A DNA stretch of 64,000 nucleotides from Anaerolineae bacterium (GTDB lineage: Bacteria; Chloroflexota; Anaerolineae; Aggregatilineales; Phototrophicaceae). Where the stretch lies: the NCBI GenBank assembly GCA_022822305.1, contig JAJEBY010000016.1, positions 62,001 to 126,000 of the forward strand, read 5' to 3'. The translations under genes were made by a program, and so were the position numbers. Position 1 is the stretch's first letter, and the number at the start of each line of letters is the position of its first letter. Below are positions 25,054 through 35,307 of the stretch, piece after piece. Below the pieces are notes generated by a model. It was not told the origin of the DNA. It searched no databases and saw only the letters and a program-made list of their open reading frames with translations.

Positions 25054-26079
25054 ATGACCCCAATTTCCTCTATTCCCAACAAAAAAGTGACATTGCAGGA
25101 TGTCGCGAACAAAGCTGGCGTATCGAAGACGACCGCCTCTCTCGTTCTGCGGCACAACCCGCGCATATCCGAGCCGACTCGGAAGCGTGTGCTCGCCGCC
25201 GTGGAATCGCTCGATTATGTCTACAATCAACGGGCCGCCAGTTTACGAACGCAGCGATCCGATACCATTGGTTTGATCGTTTCGGATCTTTCGAATCCAT
25301 TCTACGCTGAGCTTACGACCGGCATTCAGAAGGAACTCGGCAAAAATCATATCGGTCTCTTGCTTGGCATCACCTTTGATGACATGGACACGCATCAACA
25401 CTTGGGCACTACGATGCTGGAACGCGATGTTGACGGCCTGATCTTGGTTCCGCCGGCCGGCGTCGACGAGTCGACCATCCGCAAACTGGCCAATCACATT
25501 CCGGTGGTCTTGCTCACACGCTATATTCCCAATCTCGAGATTGATTATGTCGGCACTGATAACGAGCTGGGCGGCAGACGCGCTGTTGAGCACCTGATCG
25601 AAAAAGGCCATCAACGCATCGCCTTCATTGGCGGGCACGAGGCTTCCTCGGCCAGAAGAGACCGATTGCGCGGCTATTCCAGCATGCTTGAGCGTCATGG
25701 ACTTCCCGTTGAGCCTTCGCTTTGCGTTACCAGTCGAGTTACGCGGGAAGGCGGGTATACGGCGATACAATCGCTATTGCGGCTACCGGATCCGCCGACT
25801 GCTGCCTTCTGTTATAACGATGTAGTCGCTTTTGGCGTCATGCTCGGATTGCGCGCGGAAGGCGTCGAACCAGGCGCCGATTTCGCGGTGGTCGGCTTTG
25901 ATGATGTGGCCGAGGCATCGCTGTGGCAGCCTTCGCTGTCCACCGTTTCAACCAGTCCCGAAGCGATGGGGCAAGCCGTCGCCGACCTGTTGCTGCGGCG
26001 ATTGGCGAATCCGAATTTGCCGATAGAGCAAATTACCTTTCCATCGAAGCTGATGCTGCGGAATTCGACGCGGGGCTGA
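25054..26079 (+). CDS. LacI-family transcriptional regulator
   Basis: 341-residue repressor. The N-terminal helix-turn-helix reads 'VTLQDVANKAGVSKTTASLVLRHN' (about residues 11-34) with the hinge '...YNQRAASLRTQ'. The periplasmic-binding-protein-like ligand domain begins 'TIGLIVSDLSNPFYAELTTG' and contains 'FCYNDVVAFGVMLGLRAEG' and 'VVGFDDVAEASLWQPSLSTV'. Such proteins sense sugars or sugar phosphates. Position suggests control of the GH88 gene 130 bases downstream and perhaps of locus 3 on the other strand. Confidence 0.95.
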   Translation: MTPISSIPNKKVTLQDVANKAGVSKTTASLVLRHNPRISEPTRKRVLAAVESLDYVYNQRAASLRTQRSDTIGLIVSDLSNPFYAELTTGIQKELGKNHIGLLLGITFDDMDTHQHLGTTMLERDVDGLILVPPAGVDESTIRKLANHIPVVLLTRYIPNLEIDYVGTDNELGGRRAVEHLIEKGHQRIAFIGGHEASSARRDRLRGYSSMLERHGLPVEPSLCVTSRVTREGGYTAIQSLLRLPDPPTAAFCYNDVVAFGVMLGLRAEGVEPGADFAVVGFDDVAEASLWQPSLSTVSTSPEAMGQAVADLLLRRLANPNLPIEQITFPSKLMLRNSTRG

Positions 26080-26209
26080 TGAATATCAGCCGGATTGACC
26101 GGCGCCGCAAGTGGCATTTGTTAGCGCAGTACCTGTCGGCGAACCGCGCTTGGAAGAATGCACTGTCTTCTAACCGGCGAGTCACAGTTCATGTATTTGG
26201 AGGCGTCTT

Positions 26210-27358
26210 TTGATTCAAGATACAGCGGCATTTGCGGATCGTATTCACGCAGCCTTCGATTTCGCTGGCCAGCAATTGCGGCACTTGATTACCACGCAGC
26301 CGGATTTCTTTCCGATGTATACAAGAGAAGGCAAATGGAAACACGGTGGTGAAGCGTGGACCAACTGGTGTGAAGGATTTCTGGGCGGTCAGCTGTGGCT
26401 GATGTTCACGTATACGGGCGATGTCTGGTGGCGCGATCAGGCGATGCGTTATTCTCGATTGATTGAAGACCGCAAGCTGGACAACACAGTCCACGATCTG
26501 GGTTTCTTGTTTTGGTCGACGTGGAAGCGCTGGCACGAGCACGCTCCCGAAGACTTCATCCACGATGTCGTGATCGCGGCCGGGTCTACGGCCGGATCGC
26601 GCTTCCGCGAAAAGGGCGGGTATCTGCCGTCGTTTGTTTCCCAAGAAAGCTCATTCATCGATATCATGATGAATGTGGGCATCATTTTCTACGCAGCCCG
26701 GCAGACGGACAATTGCGAATTGTGGGATAACGCGGCCACACACTGTCTTACCACGCGGAGATATCTGGTTCGCGGCGATGGCAGCAGCGCGCACGAGGGC
26801 ATCTTTGATACGGAGACCGGTGAATTCTTGCGACAGACGACGCACCAAGGCTGGCGAGATGATTCATCCTGGGCGCGCGGTTTGACCTGGGCCATTTACG
26901 GCTTCGGAACCGCTTTCCGCTTCACGGAAGACAGCCGCTTCCTGCAAACTGCGGAAGCCTGCGCGGCATTCTATCTGGAGCATACACCCGCGCACGGTGT
27001 GCCGCCTAACGACTGGGCTGAGCCGAATCCGACTCATCCTCACGAAAGTTCAGCCGCTGCGATTGCCGCAAGCGCATTCCTGCAATTGGCCGAAATCACC
27101 TCCGATTCGCTGCGCGCGATCAGGTATCAGCAATATGCCTTTACGATTCTGGATACGCTCTTGGGGTCTGGCTTCCTCGCCATCGATACGCCGCATTGGG
27201 AAGGCATCCTCATGCAGGGAATGTATCACCAGAGTAAAGGGTTGGGTGTCAACGAGAGTGTCATGTGGGGCGATTATTTCTTCCTGGAGGTGCTGCTGGA
27301 CGCGCTCCATATACTGAGCGGTCGTCAAGCCTACGGTGGCGCGCGCCCAGCTTGCTAG
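26210..27358 (+). CDS. GH88-like unsaturated glucuronyl hydrolase
   Basis: 382-residue (alpha/alpha)6-barrel enzyme resembling family GH88, which hydrates and releases the unsaturated uronic acid left by polysaccharide lyases. Both catalytic aspartates of the family are seen: D96 in 'TVHDLGF' and D151 in 'SFIDIMMN', close to D88 and D149 of the best-known Bacillus enzyme. 'QGWRDDSSWARGLTWAIYGF' and 'GDYFFLEVL' are further family motifs. The start is TTG at 26210 with GGAGG 6 bases upstream; no in-frame ATG fits. No signal peptide, so it acts on imported unsaturated oligosaccharides. It converges with the 692-residue protein (34-base gap with a weak hairpin, 27363-27376). Confidence 0.9.
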   Translation: MIQDTAAFADRIHAAFDFAGQQLRHLITTQPDFFPMYTREGKWKHGGEAWTNWCEGFLGGQLWLMFTYTGDVWWRDQAMRYSRLIEDRKLDNTVHDLGFLFWSTWKRWHEHAPEDFIHDVVIAAGSTAGSRFREKGGYLPSFVSQESSFIDIMMNVGIIFYAARQTDNCELWDNAATHCLTTRRYLVRGDGSSAHEGIFDTETGEFLRQTTHQGWRDDSSWARGLTWAIYGFGTAFRFTEDSRFLQTAEACAAFYLEHTPAHGVPPNDWAEPNPTHPHESSAAAIAASAFLQLAEITSDSLRAIRYQQYAFTILDTLLGSGFLAIDTPHWEGILMQGMYHQSKGLGVNESVMWGDYFFLEVLLDALHILSGRQAYGGARPAC

Positions 27359-27392
27359 CCAGATTGGCGCCCCAATTTGCGTATCCGCTGCA

Positions 27393-29471
27393 TTAAGCGC
27401 CGTCCAGAACTTCGACAGCGCGCGCGCCGCTGGCAACGGGTTCAGTTTCCAGTCCAGCCGCATCAACAGTCACGCGCCCTTTGTCCCAGATCACCATGCC
27501 AGCCTCGAGACTTTCCAGATGGACTTGTCCACTTGGCAGCTCGAGTGTCAGCGCCGCCGCGTCCGGACCGTGATACGCCGCAACCCACAGCTCGGCTTCG
27601 GGAATACCGACGAGCCAGGCGGCGCCGGTTCCGCAGCGCAAGCGGGCGCCTCCCAATTCCAGCAAGCCCGACCGACCTTCGATGGCGACGGGTGACGACA
27701 ACATCGGGAAACCGAGGTCCTCCCCATTCGCCCAGCGCCGAGTGGCCTGCCAGCGCATGAGATCGACTTCAATGCCGAATTCGTGATCAGCGGTGACGCG
27801 CGACACGCTCCAAAGACGCTGACTTGCGCCATCAAAGGTATGAGCGTCGTCCAGCGCTTCGACGATGCGCCCGTCGCCAATGGCGTCAATCACCGCTTTC
27901 CCACTGGCGTACTGACTGCGCTCGATGACCTCGGCGTAAAAGCCGTTGCGCGCGTATCCCTGGAAGAATGCGCCGGGATTGGCGAGTTCCCAGAAGGTCT
28001 TTGCCGGTCCCAAGTAGTTGTACATTTCCAGTACCAAGCTGCCACGATGTTCAACGATGCGGATGGGCGCATTATTCCCCAGCGCCGTCCGTTCCAGCGG
28101 ACGCACGACGATATAGGCATTGCCGGAGGCGAAAACGATCGTCGAATGCTCAGGCACATCCGCGGGCAATTCCGTCAGGCGCGAGTCGTTGATCCAAATC
28201 TCGTCCACGTCGTCGGCGCGATTCCAAATCAGGACGGCCTTGGCGCTGGTACAGCGCGACCAGGCATCCAGTTCGCGCGATGTATACAGGCCGATGGCTC
28301 GCGGTCCCGATTGAACGCCGCGGAAACTACCCTCATCGCGGAAGACTTGATTGCTGGTGCGCGATGGCGTGGTGCGGTAGTCGCCCAGCCATTTGTCGTT
28401 GATCAGATATCGAGAGAATACGACGCCCGGTTTGTCCTGATCTGCGCGGCTATAGTGAATGGCAAAGACGTTGGATTGGTTGCTGATGAAGCGGTTGGAT
28501 TGTGTGGCCAGTTCTTGACTGGCAACGCCCAGACTGAATTCGGCGTCCAGGTAGCTGCTAATGACGACGCCGGCTCCGGCATCCGATGTTTCCGTCACCA
28601 TCCTTGGCGCGGGTCGGTGTTCCAGCACTGTCCGCAGCCAGCTTGGGACCTTGCCCGCCGCGATCAGTTCGCTGAACTTGGACTCCTCAGATTCGGCCTC
28701 GCCGACCAGGGCTGAGAAATAGTTGCGGCAATGTGGCGCGGCCAGGCGGCCGGTCTTGGCATGCAGGCGCAAGGCGACGCTCAAGCCGATGCGGGATATG
28801 ATCAACTGCGCCAGCACGCGCGCCGTCGCGTTATCAGAAAAAGCGACGATCTTGTGCAGCGCTTCGATACACACGAAAGAGTAGGATGGGCTGTTGTATT
28901 CGTGCGGGATGCCACTCTGATCAATTATTTTCAGCCACCGGCGCAGCTTCCGCAGCCCGCGCTCGGTATATTGCCGCTGCTGCAATAGTTGACCGCCCAC
29001 AATTGAATTGGAGATATCTTGCGCGACGATGTTGGAATAAATCGGCGATACATCAATACTACGAATCGCTTCCAATCCCAGTTGGATCCGTTCTCGCAGA
29101 CGCGCGACCAAGGCGTCTGACAAGCGTTCCCTATGATTCAGCAGCATCGGAATCAAGCGAACCAAGACGAATTGGACTGCGTTCAAGTCTTCGACGGCCT
29201 CATCCTCATGCTCCCACCTGAAGTTGCCGCGGTGGGGCGAACGCGCGTCGGTATCCTGACATTCCAGGACGGCAGAGATAATTGCTTCCGCTCGCTCCAG
29301 CGCCGCCGCCGATCCCTGCTCGACCAAAGCAACGGCGTAGCCTGCGGACATATGTGTGGAATGGAATACGCCATTATCAATGGTGTTAGCGATCATTTGT
29401 ACGCTCGGGTCAAAGAAGATCGGTGAATCTGAGCCGCGCGCGTCCGCAAAAATATCTGCTGGTTCCAGCAT
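27393..29471 (-). CDS. Large unrecognised protein, possible alpha-toroid plus beta-sandwich lyase/hydrolase
   Basis: 692-residue protein that I cannot assign. Residues about 1-270 are helical with regularly spaced Leu/Ala/Arg-rich helices and a segment 'HEYNSPSYSFVCIEALHK', a wording found in alpha/alpha-toroid carbohydrate enzymes. Residues 290-692 are rich in beta strands and Trp/Tyr, as in the C-terminal sandwiches of heparinase- or alginate-lyase-type proteins. No signal peptide. A weak AAAGGATG site precedes the ATG. It is the last gene of the locus 3 operon and faces the GH88 gene, whose substrate is normally a lyase product, so a polysaccharide lyase role is an attractive guess. Catalytic residues cannot be named. 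Confidence 0.55.
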   Translation of the reverse strand: MLEPADIFADARGSDSPIFFDPSVQMIANTIDNGVFHSTHMSAGYAVALVEQGSAAALERAEAIISAVLECQDTDARSPHRGNFRWEHEDEAVEDLNAVQFVLVRLIPMLLNHRERLSDALVARLRERIQLGLEAIRSIDVSPIYSNIVAQDISNSIVGGQLLQQRQYTERGLRKLRRWLKIIDQSGIPHEYNSPSYSFVCIEALHKIVAFSDNATARVLAQLIISRIGLSVALRLHAKTGRLAAPHCRNYFSALVGEAESEESKFSELIAAGKVPSWLRTVLEHRPAPRMVTETSDAGAGVVISSYLDAEFSLGVASQELATQSNRFISNQSNVFAIHYSRADQDKPGVVFSRYLINDKWLGDYRTTPSRTSNQVFRDEGSFRGVQSGPRAIGLYTSRELDAWSRCTSAKAVLIWNRADDVDEIWINDSRLTELPADVPEHSTIVFASGNAYIVVRPLERTALGNNAPIRIVEHRGSLVLEMYNYLGPAKTFWELANPGAFFQGYARNGFYAEVIERSQYASGKAVIDAIGDGRIVEALDDAHTFDGASQRLWSVSRVTADHEFGIEVDLMRWQATRRWANGEDLGFPMLSSPVAIEGRSGLLELGGARLRCGTGAAWLVGIPEAELWVAAYHGPDAAALTLELPSGQVHLESLEAGMVIWDKGRVTVDAAGLETEPVASGARAVEVLDGA

Positions 29472-29533
29472 CTCTCGGCATCCTTTCGTTTGGTTGGCGC
29501 ATGCCGGCGCGGAAAACGCCCGCAGCGCTTGTC

Positions 29534-30607
29534 TCAGTGTCCCGCAGTTGAGCCGATCCGTTCAAATCCACGCAGCTCAAGTTCTTCGGCAAAATGACAG
29601 GCGACCCAGTGGTCGCTTTCGATCTCGCGCATGTCGGGTTCTTCGTGACGACAGCGCTCTTGGGCATATGGACAGCGGGGGTGAAAATAGCAGCCGCTCG
29701 GTGGATTGCCGGGATCAGCGACTTCGCCTTCGAGACGGATGCGAACGCCCTTGTTCCGCAAGCGCGGATCAGGCTTGGGGACGGCGGAAAGCAGCGCTTC
29801 CGTATAAGGATGCATGGGATTGGCGAAGAGACGCTCAGTGCTGGTCAGCTCAACGATCTTGCCGACATACATCACAGCGACGCGATGGCTGATATGCTCG
29901 ACAACACTAAGATCGTGCGCGATGAACAAGTAGGTCAGGTTCAATTCTTCCTGCAAATCCTGCATTAAATTGAGAATCTGCGCCTGCACCGACACATCGA
30001 GCGCGGAGACGGCTTCGTCGGCGACAATCAGTCGCGGTGTCAAGGCGAGCGCGCGGGCGATACCGATGCGTTGGCGTTCTCCGCCGCTGAAGGCATGCGG
30101 GTAGCGCCGCATATATTCCGGACGCAATCCAACGCGCCGCAAGAGTGTGGCCACGCGATCTTCCAACTCTGATCCAGAGGCGACGCGATTGGCTTTTAGC
30201 GGCTCGCCCACGATCTGCATAATGGACAATCGCGGGTTCAGTGAGGAAAACGGATCCTGAAAGATCATCCGTATCTCGCGCCGGTACGGTCGCAGTTCCC
30301 GGTTGTCCAGCTGCGCCAGGTCAACTCGCTCTTCGGTCTCAACCTGAAACAGAATCTGGCCCGAAGTCGGCTTGTGGACGCAGACGATGCAGCGGCCGGT
30401 GGTGGTCTTGCCACAGCCGGATTCTCCCACCAGGCTCAAAGTCTCGCCGGGCAAGATGTCAAAGCTGACATCATTGACGGCGCGCACGTATCCTACCGTG
30501 CGGCGAAAGAGCCCGCGCTTGATGGGGAATTGCATGTGCAGATTGCGAATCTCCAATAGAGGACCAGAGTCCGCGCTGCTGCCGGTGGATTCAGCTCGAT
30601 CGTTCAA
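29534..30607 (-). CDS. ABC importer ATPase, OppF-like
   Basis: 357-residue ATPase: Walker A '[11 protein letters not shown]', Q-loop '[11 protein letters not shown]', signature 'FSGGERQR', Walker B '[14 protein letters not shown]' (Ala in place of the usual Pro), H-loop 'IAHDLSV'. The tail has '[15 protein letters not shown]', the OppF cysteine pattern. It is of the classical Opp type, unlike the ATPases of loci 1 and 2. It overlaps the OppD-like gene by four bases (ATGA). Confidence 0.95.
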   Translation of the reverse strand: MNDRAESTGSSADSGPLLEIRNLHMQFPIKRGLFRRTVGYVRAVNDVSFDILPGETLSLVGESGCGKTTTGRCIVCVHKPTSGQILFQVETEERVDLAQLDNRELRPYRREIRMIFQDPFSSLNPRLSIMQIVGEPLKANRVASGSELEDRVATLLRRVGLRPEYMRRYPHAFSGGERQRIGIARALALTPRLIVADEAVSALDVSVQAQILNLMQDLQEELNLTYLFIAHDLSVVEHISHRVAVMYVGKIVELTSTERLFANPMHPYTEALLSAVPKPDPRLRNKGVRIRLEGEVADPGNPPSGCYFHPRCPYAQERCRHEEPDMREIESDHWVACHFAEELELRGFERIGSTAGH

Positions 30608-31695
30608 CTTGACGAGTCCTTTGCGCGTCCGTCTTCGTCCGTCTCCGCATAGAGCAGACAGCGCACGCTATGGTCGCGACTGGCGCTAAAGCGCTGCGGG
30701 TCAATGCTGTCGCAGGTTCCGGCGATGAAGTCTTCACATCGTGGATGAAAAGGACAGCCGGTTGGGCGATCAAACGGATGCGGCACTGTGCCCTTGATGG
30801 AATATAATCTCCGTTTGTCGTGAGCTGCCGATCGACTGTCGCGGCTATCGTAACGGGGTATCGATTGGAGAAGCGCGCGCGTGTATGGGTGCTTGGGATC
30901 ATGAAATATGGCATCGACGGTTCCGCTTTCGACATCGCGGCCGAGATACATGACCACGACATCATCGGCGATTTCGGCCACTACTCCCAGATCGTGCGTG
31001 ATGAAAAGCACTGCCATGCCGCTTTCTCGCTGCAGGTCTCGAATCAGGTCAAGTATATTCGCCTGTGTAGTGACGTCCAAAGCTGTCGTCGGTTCATCGG
31101 CGATGAGCAGTTGGGGTTCGCAAGCCAGAGCAATAGCGATCATCGCCCGCTGGCGCATGCCGCCGGACAGTTCAAATGAATACGCGTCAATCAGTTCGCC
31201 CGGCCTTGGAATGCCAACCATATCGAGCAGGGAAACCGCGCGCTTGCGGGCTTCCCTTTTTGTGACCGGCAAATGCAGCAGAATCGCTTCCATGATTTGA
31301 CTGCCAACGGTGTGTACCGGGCTGAGCGAAGACATGGGCTCTTGAAAAATCATGCTGATTTCGCCGCCCCGGATCCTGCGAATGTCGCGGCCTCTGGGAT
31401 TCATCGCAGTCAGGTCGATCACATGGCCATCTCGCTGCCTGAATTGAATGGCTCCCGAGACGATCCGTCCCGGCGGCGGCACGATACGAAGGATTGATCG
31501 CGCGGCCACTGATTTGCCGCAACCCGATTCACCAACGACGCACAGGGTCTGGCCGCGCTTCAAGGACAGACTGACGCCATCGACCGCCTTCACGACGCCT
31601 TCGTCTGTAAAGAAGTGAGTCTTAACATCCTTGACGTCCAGCAAGCGCTCGTCGGCAGTCAATTGCTGATCAAGTTTGGTACGGGTCGGCAGCAT
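30604..31695 (-). CDS. ABC importer ATPase, OppD-like
   Basis: 363-residue ATPase: Walker A '[12 protein letters not shown]', Q-loop '[12 protein letters not shown]', signature 'LSGGMRQR', Walker B '[14 protein letters not shown]', H-loop 'ITHDLGV'. The tail '[16 protein letters not shown]' carries the family cysteines. The start codon lies 26 bases inside the end of the permease gene, an overlap that suggests tight coupling. It pairs with the OppF-like protein. Confidence 0.95.
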   Translation of the reverse strand: MLPTRTKLDQQLTADERLLDVKDVKTHFFTDEGVVKAVDGVSLSLKRGQTLCVVGESGCGKSVAARSILRIVPPPGRIVSGAIQFRQRDGHVIDLTAMNPRGRDIRRIRGGEISMIFQEPMSSLSPVHTVGSQIMEAILLHLPVTKREARKRAVSLLDMVGIPRPGELIDAYSFELSGGMRQRAMIAIALACEPQLLIADEPTTALDVTTQANILDLIRDLQRESGMAVLFITHDLGVVAEIADDVVVMYLGRDVESGTVDAIFHDPKHPYTRALLQSIPRYDSRDSRSAAHDKRRLYSIKGTVPHPFDRPTGCPFHPRCEDFIAGTCDSIDPQRFSASRDHSVRCLLYAETDEDGRAKDSSS

Positions 31696-32830
31696 CTCTA
31701 AGACCGTCTCCCAGGAAATTCATTGCCAGCACCGCAACGGCAACCGCAACGCCCGGAAACAGCAGCCAGGGCGCTGTGGCTATGGAGCGCACATTCTGCG
31801 CCTCTTGCAAGAGCACGCCCCAACTGACCACCGGCGGTCTGAGACCAATCCCCAAGAAGCTCAGCGCTGTCTCGGCCAGGATCATGCCGGGAATAGCCAG
31901 TGTAACCGAGGCAATAATATGGCTGGTCATGGACGGCGCCATGTGGCGGAGGATGATCTGCATCTCGCGCACGCCATCCAATCGCGCCGCGATGACGAAG
32001 TCTTCCGTCTTGAGCGATAGAAATCGACCGCGCACCTCTCGCGCCAGTGAAGTCCAGCCGATGAGCGACAGCAGCACGGTGATGGCGAAATAGACGCGCA
32101 GGGGCGGCCAGGTCAGCGGGATGGCGGCGGACAAACCCATCCAGAGCGGTATCGTGGGCAGGGACCGCAGAATCTCGATGGCGCGCTGTATCAAGTTGTC
32201 GATGGCGCCGCCGTAATAGCCGGAGATGCCGCCGAGAATCACGCCGAGCAGCAAGCTCAAGCCGACGCCGACGAGGCCGACCGACATCGAGACACGCGTG
32301 CCGTGAATGGTCCTGCTCAGGACGTCTCGTCCCAGACGGTCAGCGCCGAAGAGATAGACCGGGTCTCCGTGATTTGCTGCGCCAATCAGATGGACATCCA
32401 GCGTGAACAATCCCCACAATTGATATTCTTCGCCGCGGACAAACAGGCCAATGGGATAAATCGTATCTTGATCGACGACATAGGTGCGTTTGAACGAGTC
32501 CGGATCCACGCTAACCGTAAAGCCGTAAATGTGTGGATAGAAGCGCCAGCCCGTCTCTGTGCTTTGAAACAACTGGATAGTGGGGGGAGGCAGATAGGTG
32601 TGCCGCGCGCTATACGTGCCCGCCGCGTAGGGCGCGAAGAACTCGGCAAACAGCGCCACTGTGTAAAGAAAGAGCGTGACGGCCCCGGCGATCATCGCCA
32701 GGCGATGTTTGCGGAATTTCCACCAAATCAGCTGCCATTGGTTCGCGACCACAATGCGCGATTCTGATTGGACATCGCCGCTTGGGAGGGAATGCGCGTC
32801 TTGCGGCGAATGTCTGGCAGCCCCGGTCAT
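31670..32830 (-). CDS. ABC importer permease, OppC-like, with long external loop
   Basis: 386-residue permease. The first membrane helix is at about residues 42-65. An extended external segment of about 100 residues follows, before 'LFGADRLGRDVLSRTI', the OppC signature; most DppC proteins have only 30-40 residues here. The coupling loop is 'VIAARLDGVREMQIILRHMAP', close to the EAA consensus. It starts at ATG 32830, overlapping the DppB-type permease stop by four bases. Confidence 0.94.
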   Translation of the reverse strand: MTGAARHSPQDAHSLPSGDVQSESRIVVANQWQLIWWKFRKHRLAMIAGAVTLFLYTVALFAEFFAPYAAGTYSARHTYLPPPTIQLFQSTETGWRFYPHIYGFTVSVDPDSFKRTYVVDQDTIYPIGLFVRGEEYQLWGLFTLDVHLIGAANHGDPVYLFGADRLGRDVLSRTIHGTRVSMSVGLVGVGLSLLLGVILGGISGYYGGAIDNLIQRAIEILRSLPTIPLWMGLSAAIPLTWPPLRVYFAITVLLSLIGWTSLAREVRGRFLSLKTEDFVIAARLDGVREMQIILRHMAPSMTSHIIASVTLAIPGMILAETALSFLGIGLRPPVVSWGVLLQEAQNVRSIATAPWLLFPGVAVAVAVLAMNFLGDGLRDAADPYQT

Positions 32831-33804
32831 TGGAGTTGAATCCTGGGGTCAATCCAGGCGAGCAGAATATCAGACACCAGCGTGCCGATGATGGTGAGAA
32901 TGCTAACCAGCAGAATCAGGCTGCCGGCGAGATACATATCTTGCGATTGCAGGGAACGATAGAGCAGCGGACCAGTGGTCTGCAGATTCAAGACGATCGA
33001 CGTGATGGCTGATCCGGAAACGAGTGCGGGGAATACCCAAGCTAATGCGCTCACCAATGGATTCAGCGCAACCCTGACCGGATATTTGAAGAGCAATCTC
33101 AATTCTGATAAACCACGCGCCCGGGCGGCGTCGACATAGAGCTTGGACAGCTCGTCCAAGAGGTTGGCGCGCATCACGCGAATCAGGGCGGCGGTACCGG
33201 CCGTGCCCAGAATGACAACCGGAAGCCACAAGTGGCTGAGCAAATCGAGCACGCGCTCCAGCGACCACTCCGCCTCAATGTATTCGGGCGAGAACAAGCC
33301 GCCGACGCTCTGTCCGAAATATCGGAAGGCGATGTACATCAGCACCAGCGCCAGCAAAAAGTTGGGAACGGCCAAACCGATGAATCCGATGACGGTTACC
33401 AGATAGTCGCCAATGGTGTACTTCTTGACGGCTGAATAAATGCCGATGGGTATGGATAAGATCCAGACGAAGGCCAAAGTCAACAAAGAAATGACCATGG
33501 TCAGCGTCAGACGTTCCCAGATGAGATCGCTGACGGGTCGATTCCACTCGAAGGAATCGCCAAAATCTCCTCTGGTGATAATGCCGCTGATCCACTTCCA
33601 ATATTGCACGTGAATCGGTTCGTCGAGTCCGTAACGTTCGCGCAGGGCGTCTACCTGAGCTTGATCAATCGTCTCTTCGGCTTTGCTGATGAGGGAGGCG
33701 AGGAAGTCGCCCGGCGGCAGTTGTATAACGACAAAGGCGATTATCGAGACAACCAGCAGCGTCGGTACCAGATAAACAATGCGCCGCAAGATGTACCATA
33801 TCAT
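32827..33804 (-). CDS. ABC importer permease, OppB-like
   Basis: 325-residue permease with the typical start 'MIWYILRRIVYLVPTLLVVS', then 'QLPPGDFLASL', external helices with 'LRERYGLDEPIHVQYWKW', and the EAA loop 'VDAARARGLSELRLLFKYPVR'. It ends 'LLAWIDPRIQLQ'. A ribosome site AAGGAA lies about 10 bases before the ATG. The sulfatase gene precedes it by 31 bases, so the transporter and sulfatase are co-transcribed. Confidence 0.95.
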   Translation of the reverse strand: MIWYILRRIVYLVPTLLVVSIIAFVVIQLPPGDFLASLISKAEETIDQAQVDALRERYGLDEPIHVQYWKWISGIITRGDFGDSFEWNRPVSDLIWERLTLTMVISLLTLAFVWILSIPIGIYSAVKKYTIGDYLVTVIGFIGLAVPNFLLALVLMYIAFRYFGQSVGGLFSPEYIEAEWSLERVLDLLSHLWLPVVILGTAGTAALIRVMRANLLDELSKLYVDAARARGLSELRLLFKYPVRVALNPLVSALAWVFPALVSGSAITSIVLNLQTTGPLLYRSLQSQDMYLAGSLILLVSILTIIGTLVSDILLAWIDPRIQLQ

Positions 33805-33835
33805 CGGTCAAGTATTCCTTGACGACATCACAATT

Positions 33836-35245
33836 CTAATAGCCTGCGTTTTTGTAGTTGGCGACTGCGTTCGGACCGTAACCGAGTTCATCTCTGCGCG
33901 CGCGGAAACTGGCGAGCGCGCCGGCGTAGTGAGGGTTGTCCGCATAGTTTATGGTTTCTTCGGGATTTTGCTGCAAATCAAACAAAACTTCGGGCATGTC
34001 CGCGCCGTAATATTGGTACTTCAAGTGATCGCGTTTGATCATCAGATTCTCAAAGCGCTCGAAATCGTCTTCGTGGCCAAGGAAGGTTCCGCCATAATGC
34101 GAGACGCTCTCGTTGTTCCAGGACGCGTTGTCACCGTGCAACAATGGTAGCAAACTGCGACTGTCAAGTCCATCAACCGAAGGTACATCGGTCAAGTCAC
34201 AAATGGTCGCGAAGAGGTCGCAAAGGTTGACATTTTCCTCACAGACCCGTCCCGCGTTGGCGCCGCCGGGGGTGCGGATGATCAACGGTACTTTGACGCT
34301 GCCTTCAAAGAACTTGGTCTTTTCCCAGAGGGTGTGCTGGCCCAGCATCTCGCCGTGGTCGCTGGTATAGATGATGATCCAGTCGTCGATATTCTGGCCC
34401 ACATGCTCGAGCGCTGCCAGCACTTTGCCGTATTCGTCGTCGATATCCTCAACCATGCCGTAGTAGGCAGCGGTCGCCCGTCGGATTTCGCGCTCGCTAA
34501 CGTCAACGCCGGGCGAGACCGCTCGGCTTGCGAGAAACGGATGATCGAAGGTCGATTCTTGGTCATAGGGCCGTACGCGATTCAAGTAGTGGGTGAACTT
34601 GTCATGCGTGGTAAGGAAGGGGACATGCGGCTTAACCAGGCTCACCATCAGCATAAGCGGACGCGAGGGCGTGGCGCGATCATAGTAGGGCGCCGCAAAG
34701 AAACTCTCAATGAAGCGCAGCGCGCCGTCCAGCGTATAGGCGTCTGCCCCGTACATGGGACCTTGCCCGATGCCGGCTCGCTTGACTTCCTTGGCCTGCG
34801 ACCACTTGTGCTCGGTGGAGAGGGGCAGGTCGCGAAAGGCGTCGTGATCGCGGCCCGGGATGTAATCGTGGCGCACGCTCATGTCGCTGCCAATTCGCCG
34901 CGTCCAGCCCTGCATTTGGTCGACGCCGTTGTGGTGCAATTTGCCGCAGGCCACGGTAGCGTAACCAAATTGAGACAGGCGCCGGGCGAAGGTCATGTGG
35001 CCGGGCGAAAGATCTTCTCCAAAGACCTCGCAGCCGCAGGTCCGCGGCAGCTGACCGGCAGCCATGCTCTGTCTGGCGGGAATACAGATTGGCGCCGGCG
35101 TATAGGCGTTATTGAAGACTACGCCCGATCGCGCCAGCTCATCCAGATTCGGCGTTCGCGCGATCGCGTCACCCGCGTAGCCGGCGACATCAGCCCGATG
35201 CTGATCGCTCATTAGAAATAAGATGTTCGGGCGGTTGCTTTTCAC
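33836..35245 (-). CDS. Type I sulfatase, complete
   Basis: 469-residue sulfatase. The start 'RPNILFLMSDQHRADVAG' supplies the metal-binding Asp pair; C54 in 'CIPARQSM' is the formylglycine-forming Cys (CxPxR). 'GKLHHNG', 'VKPHVPF' and 'YTSDHGEMLGQH' are the usual substrate and metal residues. The length is typical. The start is GTG at 35245 with a GAGGG site 10 bases upstream. There is no signal peptide, so desulfation would occur after import. It lies between the binding-protein gene and the permeases of locus 3, strong context for a sulfated substrate of this transporter. A choline-sulfatase-like specificity cannot be excluded. Confidence 0.95.
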   Translation of the reverse strand: MKSNRPNILFLMSDQHRADVAGYAGDAIARTPNLDELARSGVVFNNAYTPAPICIPARQSMAAGQLPRTCGCEVFGEDLSPGHMTFARRLSQFGYATVACGKLHHNGVDQMQGWTRRIGSDMSVRHDYIPGRDHDAFRDLPLSTEHKWSQAKEVKRAGIGQGPMYGADAYTLDGALRFIESFFAAPYYDRATPSRPLMLMVSLVKPHVPFLTTHDKFTHYLNRVRPYDQESTFDHPFLASRAVSPGVDVSEREIRRATAAYYGMVEDIDDEYGKVLAALEHVGQNIDDWIIIYTSDHGEMLGQHTLWEKTKFFEGSVKVPLIIRTPGGANAGRVCEENVNLCDLFATICDLTDVPSVDGLDSRSLLPLLHGDNASWNNESVSHYGGTFLGHEDDFERFENLMIKRDHLKYQYYGADMPEVLFDLQQNPEETINYADNPHYAGALASFRARRDELGYGPNAVANYKNAGY

Positions 35246-35307
35246 TCTAATATTCCCTCGTTATGAATGCTGAAGGGACGTTTAGCTGAAACGCCTGTGT
35301 GATTGTA

